The notes under the pieces are model-generated. The model ran no database searches and was not told where the DNA came from. It saw only the letters and a list, made by a program, of their open reading frames with translations. Positions 55,965 to 64,000 of a DNA stretch of 64,000 nt are shown here, piece by piece. Position 1 is the stretch's first letter. Each line of letters starts with the position of its first letter. The DNA lies in the NCBI RefSeq assembly GCF_009905375.1, contig NC_133647.1, forward strand, positions 176,079,939-176,143,938, written 5' to 3'. Made by a program: the position numbers and the translations under genes. Origin of the DNA: Apium graveolens. Its lineage: Eukaryota > Streptophyta > Magnoliopsida > Apiales > Apiaceae.

Positions 55965-57199
55965 GTGATATTCCGTTATAATCAGAAGATATGGAAAAAA
56001 GTATGTTATAATAAGAATTGGTCGCTATAATCTTAAGTTGAACTAAAGATATGAGTTATACTGATTAGTATTATGTATGGTGGTGAAATGGTGAGTTTAG
56101 AAGGCGGAAGTTGATTGGTCTACTTCTGGATTAATTGTTGGTTGTGTGATTGATTGTTGGTGTCGGCTTGAGTCCGACTGGTAGTTAATAATATAAAGGA
56201 GATGCTTCCCAAATTTTTGAAAAATACCCTACTCTTAAAAATAGAGAGTATACTTCCATGTGTTATTGATATTAATGTTGATACTCCAAATAATTATGAT
56301 CTCGGCTCTTGAAAAAGGTTGTTACAGCCAATCCGACTATATATAATTGGCCTTTGATTTCATTTAGCTAGTCATCACTTGGTGTAATTAATCAATTAAG
56401 TTAGTTAATTTGTTAATTTTACCAATTAATGGTCAGATAGATGGAAATCGATTCTAATTATATTAAGTCAAATTTTGATGTGACCTCCGAATCCAAAATC
56501 AAAGCAATGAGGAAAATGGAGAAGGTATGGACACCAGTAGAACTCAGAAGTTGCTGCAAGTGCATGAGGCTTTACTTAGATGAATATGCCTTTGTAATAG
56601 ACAAGAGAAATAAAAAGTTATTTGTATGGACAAGTGAGAAAAATATTTTCAAGAACTAAAGATTGAAGATAGATCAAAGAGAAGGAAGGAAGGAAAGGAA
56701 GAAGGGAGGTGGAATAAAGAAGAGATTAATAATCACACCAATATGGGTTTTATTAGATAATCAAAGAGATTTTATCATCTACAATAAACTTTTATTAAAA
56801 GAAGTCTTGTTTCCAAATTGTTTTGATAATCATACAGTAAATGATTTATCAAGTATTTCTGTTTTGAATAAAATATGAGATACAGTTTTAATTCAGTTTC
56901 TGATTGATGTTGATACTTAAGTTGTTGTTAAATATCGAAAGTGGTATTAATATAGATGATTGATATTTACTTCAAAATGCGATGTTGTGAGCATCAAAGT
57001 TTGAATTGATATCTAATTTGATATGACATCAAAATAAGTATGAATGTCAAGAGTTCGGTTTTGAATGAGCTATGAGAATGAAGAACGGAAATAGGAAAGG
57101 AAGTGGAATAAAAAGGGTGATAAAGAAACTTTATAAGATGCCGGGATATAGGTAAGAGATGGGTAATATGAAAGACAGAAGTAAGGTGAAAATTTAGGA
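55965..57199 (+). other. Unassigned interior sequence of element D
   Basis: 1.2 kb between the E edge and the first recognisable integrase trace. It should hold RT-RNase H remnants if collinear with element 1, but I cannot align it by eye. The small frames 56441-56659 and 56663-56878 are AT-rich, Lys-rich and match no domain I recognise. It may be an unrecognised insertion or simply extreme decay. Confidence 0.4.
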
Positions 57200-58605
57200 A
57201 ATATTTGTAAATTGAGATAGGGAATGCACCCCAAGAGTACGATCAAGTACCGAGGGCTAAAAGAAAATATCTAGTGACCAGACATGAAGAGAAATTGGGG
57301 GAAACATGTTAATAAATGTTATACCTACCGAAGAGTTAAGGCAGGACATCAAAGACTGGATGGATACATTTCTCCAAGAGACATCGTAGTGAAGTCATAT
57401 GAGAACCAAAGGTGAGGAAAGCGTTAACTGCATCATTATCGAGAGGTTATCCAAACCTAATCATTCTTTTTTATTAATAAACAGCTTATCCAATAAGTGG
57501 GTTAGTTGCTACTTGAAGAAATAGTGGTACGTCATCAGATCCAGAAATTGATTGTAAATGATCAAGATTGTTTGATTTGAGATTTGACAGGAGTATTCAG
57601 AATACGATGAATTATGTCCAACCAGAATAGTATATACCAATCCTAGATGAATGGGGCATTAAGTAAGGCAAAACTAAAAGATAGGATTTTGGTTAAACCT
57701 CGATAGCTCAAGGGATTTAAGCTACTCCGAAAATATGATACAAGACCTAGATGGCAACGAAGACTTTCTGATAGTATGGCACAAAGAAAGAATAAACGTT
57801 ATATGTGACTAGACGTCAAGAAAAGCATTGTAGTCAGTTTCGTATGAGAACTTTTTAGAACCAAAACAAATGATAATATGGGTTAGAATATGCGGGTAAT
57901 GCCTCCAGGTTAGTGCATTTTCTTCAAAATAGTAAGAAAGTTTCGCTCAGCAAATATACTCAATTGTGATTCAAGGAAAATAAGATATGGTGATAAGTTT
58001 GTGCATCAATCATATTCAGTCAAGATTTTCTCGTTAATTTTTAATTTTGGAGTAAATTTCGAGAACGTTAGAAATCGAATACATCATGGGTTCAGTATAT
58101 CATTCGCAGATGGACGAGAAGATTAAGAGGACGAGTAAGAGCCTCGAATGCAATCGGAAGCGATTATAAACTAGGCTAATTGAACAGAAAAACATGTGGA
58201 AATGGGGTTCAATAACCAGTAACTATTGGAAACGTTCATGAGCACGAATTACTAGATATAGAAAGACGAGAGAATTAATATGCGTTATGCTGGTCCTTTT
58301 TTAAAAAGTAAAATAGACAAGATAAGTGTAAGTGAGTTGGCTTCACCGCCACACGTGGTTCATAAGATGTTTATATGTGTATATTTAGGAAAAGAAATTA
58401 AGCTCCAATTTATATAGAATGGAGACTTGAGTTGAGTTATATGAGCAACTAATCGAATATGATGTCAGCGAGAGGCTGTTAAGTAATGAGCGATGTTGCG
58501 AGTAAAAGTTTATGAAAAGTTGTAAGGTTGTAGAATCAACCTGAGAAAATGGAAGTGAGATACTTAAATATGTCATTATCTGATCCTTAGTATGATTTTG
58601 AGGAC
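57200..58605 (+). pseudogene. Element D pol remnant: integrase and chromodomain end
   Basis: From about 57220 the DNA follows element 1 at 7970-8120 (CCAGACATGAAGAG, AAATGTTATACCT, GTTAAGGCAGGACATCA), the integrase zinc-finger region. Further matches appear near 58330-58370 (TTGGCTTCACCGCCACAC, the ALPPHIEH region) and through the chromodomain to TGAGGACAGAATCC. No open frame remains. Confidence 0.7.
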
Positions 58606-58614
58606 AGAATCCTT

Positions 58615-58629
58615 TTAAGGGGGGAAGGA
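58615..58629 (+). promoter_or_regulatory. Polypurine tract of element D
   Basis: TTAAGGGGGGAAGGA before the LTR start at 58630. It matches the element 2 tract. Confidence 0.75.
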
Positions 58630-61600
58630 TGTAATATCCGGGATATTGTGTGTAATGATTTTCATCAATAAATGATTTTTATGTGATTTTTGGTGAAGTA
58701 TCTGATGATGGGTGTGGATATGTGGATGCTTATATGTGGTAAAGTATAAGTATGTTAATTTTATATGTCCAGAATAAAATGCAGATAATTACGATATTTT
58801 TTTGGTAATTTTTGGACCGTTATATGATTTTATATTGATTTATTAATTTATTAATTATTTTCTGAATAATTACAAAATTATTTTATAAAGTCGGGAATCG
58901 TCCAACTTCAACCGTTTTTACGTTTTTACAACCAGAAACTCTTCCGATAATTCCTTCCTAGCCTAATCTGGTAATTCCGGACATTTTCCGTGTTTTGACT
59001 TTTTCAATCCGAATTACGGTTTGACCCGTGCGCGGCCCGGCGCAAGATTTTCGATACAATAATCATTTCGGTGAATCAACAAAACCCGTATTATCAAAAG
59101 ACGGGATATTATTATGTTGTTTTCATATAAAGTGTTTTATATGAAGCCCGGTTTAAATAATTATCCAATACGGGTATCAAATCGGATCATTTTTGCAGTT
59201 ACTTAGGCGCTAAGTAACTAATTTATCGATCCAAAACGATCCAACATGAATCAGTATTCCATAAATATATATATATATATAACCCTTTTATTATTTCATT
59301 TTATTCGTATAATCATAATCGATCAGTAGAAATATAGAATTTACACAGAAAACCCTAAAAACGTTACGTTCTTGAGAATCAATCGCACGAACAAAGGCGT
59401 TATCGAACTCTGATTCGGGCGTGCCATATATCAAATCGAAGCTCTCGAAAAGTTCTTTCTGAATCAATCAACCATTTTAGTGCAGAAATCAAGGTGATTT
59501 TATTATTTATTTATTTTAATTCAAATTATTTAAGAATTAAAATATGAATTTTTGTTCTTGATGTTGTTTGTGTGATTTGATTCTAGAATCAAGTAGATCT
59601 TTTCTCCCTGGTCATTTTGGTATATTATATGACTAATTTGGAGTTCAATAACATGTAGAAAAGTTAGTTTGATCTTCGAGTTTGAGTGTTCTTGGTGTTC
59701 TTGAATAATTCCACCGGAAAACTCATATTTTTGCCGGATTTTTAATCTGTTACACCTGGGCCTTATTGGATATTACCAATTGATAGATCGTAAGGTTTGC
59801 AACAGAGTAATGTAAAGAAAAAGAGAGTTGGAATCGATTTGGGGTCGCCGAAAAAACGCCGTCACCGTCTTCGATGAAGCGTTTTCCGGTTAGAAGGCCG
59901 TGAACTAGACGCAATTAGTACCACAATCAAATTCCTTGCCATGTCCTGAGGTTGTGGTGCAAATCTGGGGATGATTGGAGTAGAAAACACCGAGCTCCGG
60001 CGGTGGCCATGGTTTCCGGCCACCGGAGACGGCGAGTGGGGAAGGAGGTGGTAAATTACCACTTCTGCCCCCTACGTTTATGTTATTATTAATTTTACCC
60101 CTGCAGTTTTCAAAACTTTCAAATCCTGTACTTTAGTTTCCAAAATTTACGAAAATAGGATTTCAGTTTAAAAAATGTTCAAAATTTATATTTCTGCTTA
60201 TTTAATTTCCAGAAATTGATTTTTATTATTTTTAAAAAAATTCAAAAATTCCTAATTTAATTTTTGAAAATTATTTTTAACTATAAAAATAAATCTTAAT
60301 TAATTTTAGTTGATAATTAATTATTAAATTAGTTAATTAATTTAAATATTAATTGATTGATTAATTTAATTAGTAATTAATTAATTTTAATTGATTATTT
60401 AATTAGATTTAATTATTTATTTTGATTTAAAAATCCTGAAAAATAGTTTCGAGCTTTAAAATATTATTTTAAATTATTTTCAAGGCTCGATAATTATTAT
60501 AAAATTATTTTAAAGTCATATTTGGGTGTTCGAACCCTGTTATTTAATTATAAAATGATTCGGAGATCCGTTTTAATTCCGAAAAATGTTCAAAAATTCG
60601 TATTAAATACCTGGAAAATCATTTTAACCCCGAATCTTCTTCGAATAATTATTTTAATTGAATATCGTACGTGTTACGTGTTATATGTGATCTGATTGAT
60701 GGATAATATGACTGTATGTGCATTGTTTGACGGTTTTGTTTATAACTTTCAATCCGTACGTCGGATTTAGGTGAAACGAAGGGTAGATGAAAGCTTATGA
60801 TGTCTATGTGACAATTAGAATGATATGAGGTTGAGTATTAATAGATATTTATGATGCCTAGCAGTGTAAGCGAGGCATAGGAAAGAAAGCCAATGATCCG
60901 TAAATAGAACGGAAGCGTAGAAAGAGAAGGCAAGTGATTGATAAATTGAAGCAAGGCATAGAAAGAGAAGAAAAGTGATTGATGAGTAAAATTATGAGAT
61001 GAATACAAGTAAAGTTGGAAATCATCTGTGATAAGGCAAGTACTTCTGAACCTTCTTCAAGATATATTGCAAATATTTTCGAACTATCTCATAACATGTT
61101 TCTATTATTCAAAATAACTCATGTTTTATATTGCAAGCACTTTAAACTGTTCAACCTTGAACCCTGATTCTTATTGATCTTGAGCCATAAGCCTTATTCT
61201 TCATAAACCATTGATTGTTGAATTCTCAGATACGAGCTAGACACATATGATACTACTCCACAAATACATATCTACCATATACTGATTTCCTATATTAAAT
61301 TGCTTGACATACCAACCCTTATTCCTTGTTTAACAGAAGACCAATCCTTGGAACCCTTGGACCCTTGGTCTTCTACTTTCTGATTCTTTCCTTGATTGAA
61401 AGCCAATCTTTTTGAATTTCTTGTTATACCTTCATGGTATTGTCAATCACCCTATGCTTCAAGATAAATATTATTTATGATTCAGCTTATTGATTTACAT
61501 TGGTTATCATATTGAATTGTTTTAGAATTGGATGGTTTTATAAATGTGGACCAGATTCGTGGTCGAACCAGATTCGTGATCATAATAGGCCAATGTGTGT

Positions 61601-62169
61601 CTTGGATCCAGTATATAAAGCAAAGCTGGGAGCCTTGCTCGGGGTTAGTGCGTGACTGATCAGCAGCCTAACCTTGATTTTTAAAATGAAAAGTAAATAT
61701 CCAATTGTAATCATTGCCTATTCAGAAACTTGATTCTTCTGAATCATTTCAATTGATTATTGTTTAACCTCAGTTATTGATATTATGACTTGCTGAGCTA
61801 GTTAGCTCACTCTTGCAAACTTTTTTATGTTTTCAACAGTTGAAAAGGAAATTGTTGGTAACGAGATTTTCCAGTCCAGTGTGCAAGCTAGGATTCCAGG
61901 TTAAGTTGTATCGAGCCAGCAGAAGCTTTAAATTATAGATGAGTTATGCAAGATTGTAAGAACGATATCATTATAAGCTGAACTAGTTGGGTTTTGGTAC
62001 GATATAATAAAAGATAAGGTTGTGGCTTGTTTTTATACTTGAACCTGTTGCGATCCGTGGTTGTGTAAAGAAAGGTCAATGCATATAATATTTTATATAC
62101 AGGTTTATATATATTGTGTGTGTGTGTTGTAAGCCCTAAACTTCTGACCCAGGTTTGGAAAGCGTTACA
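58630..62169 (+). repeat. 3' LTR of element D
   Basis: 3540 bp, from TGTAATATCCGGGATAT to AGCGTTACA. Collinear with the element 1 and 2 LTRs: a region matching their 260-620, an AT repeat at the TATA position (about 59264-59282), a donor-like AAG|GTGATT at 59494, a TTAATT block (about 60295-60420), the palindrome at 61794-61809 and an acceptor TTTTCAACAG ending at 61839. The small frame at 59862-60062 is chance. Confidence 0.88.
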
Positions 62170-63764
62170 TACCTAGCAGGGCTGAACTGGTACAAGTTAT
62201 AGCTTTGACATGCATATCTTTTCTGTGCATTCTTGTTATCGAGACCGAGGGCACTACCTCCGAAAATAATTTTGACCTCCCCCAAATACCTTTCTTTGGC
62301 TCCTCTATTTCTTGCATCATTCTGCTCCAACTTGTCTCTCAAATCCCTTACAAACTCATTCAGCTCTCCGCCCTTGATTATCTTTTCTATCAACTTCTTC
62401 AGGTGGAAGCTTTCATCAGTATTATGTCCCTTATCCTGATGGTTGTCACAGTATTTGTCGGCATTTTTCTTCTGATCGGCCATTTTCATTTTGGCAGGAC
62501 GGACGAAGCCTAGTTTGCCTTTAATTTCATGGAGAATTTTGGATATTGGTGCATTAAGGGGGGTGAACGCGGTCGAATCTCTATCTTCACGCCTTTTCAG
62601 GCCCCGATCAGTATGTTTCTTTCCATCAATCCTATTATCGTCCCTTCGGGGTTCACTATACCCCTCCATAATTTCCACTTTCTTCTAAATGTTCTCACAT
62701 CTCACATATATGTCATTTAGGAATTTAGAGGGATAATCATAAAGCAAAAATATGAGTTTTTTACCTTTAATTGGGTCCAGTCCAGTGGTCAGATACCCCT
62801 TAGATTTTGTCTTCTTTAGGCTGGTATTCATGCATGCTTCCTCCTTAAACCTGGACATTTAATCTCCTAGGGACTTGTTCGTCATCTGTCTAAAATGGAT
62901 GAAGGTCTCAGTGTCTTTTTCTCTTCAATACAGATGTAAATAGTGCCTTATGAAATTCTCTTTCAGCTGCTCATTGGAGTAGATCAAACGTGGCCGAAGC
63001 AATTTATACCACATTGATGTTCCTCCTTTCAAGTATGTCCAGAACATCTTATACATCATCGTTTGACTGTGGCGCATGCATGTCATCAATAATTTGTACT
63101 TGTCATAATGGTCTTCGGGATCCCCCCTCACATTGAACTCAGTCATCTTCAGGATTTTTTTCTCTTCCCATGGAAGAGGATGGTATGCTTCTATCTCTTC
63201 GGTCACCACCGGTTCAAGGCTAAACTTCATGTCCCCAGACATGGCTTTTTCGAGTCTGGACAACCTAGTGTGAGACATATCCTCTTCTTCTTCCTGGTCA
63301 GAGTCCAAAGTCAATGTAACATTCATTCTCCTCCTTCTGTGGTGTGAGTCAGAATGCATGGACTTATCTTCCTCAACGTGGACTCGTTTCTCTTTTAGAG
63401 AATTCTTAACCCCTTCGGTCTCTTCCACTGACACCCTAAGTGCCTTCTCCTCGAGTTCTAACTCCTCACGTTATAGATTTATAGCTTGAAGCTTCAGCGC
63501 ATCGGCCTCTCGCTTTTTGGCCTTTTCCTGTTCAGCCTCATCGCTTTCTTTCGATTTTCCCTTCTCTTTGGCTTTCTTTTCAGCCCTCAATTTCTTTAGC
63601 ATCACCTTTTCTTTGGGAGTTGAGACTATATCGACTTTCTCATCGAAATTAATTTTCAAATTCCGAGGGGTAATTAAAGGTTGCTTTGTAGGATTAGTTT
63701 TCGAATCGGTGAACCCCCGAGGGCCCTGTTCATCATTGCTATTAGTCATCATCTCATATATCAT
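62170..63764 (-). pseudogene. Element F gag (Ty3 Tat-type)
   Basis: On the - strand from 63764: an acidic/Lys-rich N-terminus (KLRAEKKAKEKGKSKE), a TAA at 63471-63473, then in the same frame 63434-62925 with the Ty3 capsid segment (NVRGDPEDHYDKYKLLM, MWYKLLRP). Two more stops follow at about 62923 and downstream. The piece 62678-62170 contains the zinc-knuckle-like YCDNHQDKGHNTDES, where the last Cys is Ser. It ends at SPARY where element D is inserted. The knuckle form with H and the 'GHNTD' signature is characteristic of Tat/Retand-like Gag. The + strand frames here are shadows. Confidence 0.8.
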
Positions 63765-63781
63765 GACTTAATCTTGTATTT

Positions 63782-63797
63782 CCCACAAGCGGCGCCA
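63782..63797 (-). promoter_or_regulatory. Primer binding site of element F
   Basis: On the - strand TGGCGCCGCTTGTGGG lies 2 bp after the LTR end (CAACA). A TGGCGCC-type PBS differs from the Met PBS of all other elements here and is usual for Tat/Athila-like Ty3 elements. I do not assign the exact tRNA. Confidence 0.7.
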
Positions 63798-63799
63798 AA

Positions 63800-64000
63800 T
63801 GTTGAAACCAGTTTTTTGCTGACCAATCTTCGTTCAGATGAATTGACTTCGGCCTGCAAAGAGAAGAATGTGAGGGATGACCCTCACCCGATTCAACTCC
63901 GGTATGAGAATAAGTTAACTGGTCTTTGTGAGTAAATCGGATACAAGATAATCTCTATAATATGTATTGTGCGTGTTGATAAAATAACATCATCATGTAT
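63800..64000 (-). repeat. Element F 5' LTR, edge only
   Basis: The sequence from TGTTGAAACC to the window end is, on the - strand, the last 201 bp of the F LTR (ending GGTTTCAACA) before the PBS. The rest is outside the window, so LTR length is unknown. Confidence 0.65.

Larger units (their letters stand above)
55965..62169 (+). mobile_element. Element D: old Tekay-like chromovirus, 3' part
   Basis: A decayed interior, a PPT and a complete 3540-bp 3' LTR with the same layout as element 1. The 5' half lies left of E and so outside the window. The right flank begins TACCT inside the gag of element F, a possible target copy. The interior is far more degraded than that of element 1, consistent with its deep place in the nest. 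Confidence 0.85.

Noticed and set aside
62205..62720. Four overlapping + strand frames, one hydrophobic
   Set aside because: Antisense to the element F gag remnant. The hydrophobic stretch is the complement of a Lys/Glu-rich segment.

Overview
This is nuclear DNA from a flowering plant, most likely a eudicot with a large, repeat-rich genome. It consists entirely of nested LTR retrotransposons and their remains. I found no host gene, tRNA gene, rRNA gene or CRISPR array. I cannot fix the family or genus from the sequence. The plant assignment rests on the element types (Tekay-like chromoviruses with LTRs of about 3.5 kb, Sirevirus-type Ty1/copia elements with an extra 3' ORF, a Tat-type Ty3 gag), the initiator-tRNA-Met primer sites and the AT-rich LTRs.

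Layout, left to right. (1) 1-27798: 'element 1', a Tekay-like Ty3/gypsy chromovirus on the + strand. Its 5' LTR lacks only about 38 bp at the window edge. It has an extra ORF upstream of gag, then gag, an almost complete pol with a C-terminal chromodomain, and a 3' LTR split by two insertions. The first, at 10128-12506, is a small element with 1097-bp LTRs and only 185 bp inside (TRIM-like, - strand, TSD GTTTC). The second, at 12646-25397, is 'element 2', a related chromovirus (- strand, two 3575-bp LTRs, wrecked interior, TSD TCATA). (2) 27799-33251: 'element A', a Ty1/copia on the - strand with damaged pol, gag, a long structured leader, a Met PBS and its 5' LTR. Element 1 interrupts its integrase region. 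(3) 33252-42272 plus 52832-53851: 'element B', a Sirevirus-type copia on the + strand with gag tail, pol, an extra 3' coding region and a 3' LTR. Its LTR is interrupted by 'element C' (42273-52831, + strand, TSD AAAAC), a second Sirevirus-type element with both LTRs present. (4) 53852-55964: a Ty3-like LTR fragment on the - strand ('E'). (5) 55965-62169: the 3' part of an old Tekay-like element ('D', + strand), a decayed pol plus a 3540-bp 3' LTR. (6) 62170-64000: gag, PBS and LTR edge of a Tat-type Ty3 element ('F', - strand).

The insertion order can be read from the interruptions: F was hit by D, D by E, E by B, B by A and (separately) C, A by element 1, and element 1 by element 2 and the TRIM-like element. 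That is a nest seven levels deep.

Every protein-coding region belongs to a transposon and nearly all are broken. Element 1 is closest to intact: one single-base frame change inside the second gag zinc knuckle, with all pol catalytic residues visible. The most unusual structure is non-coding. Element A's leader carries hairpins with different stems around the same loop motif, and also four 27-bp palindromes. The chromovirus and TRIM-like LTRs carry a TATA box, a short exon-like stretch and a matched GT...AG pair, like a host 5'-UTR intron. Elements B and C each carry their own short motif scattered through LTR, spacer and coding DNA.
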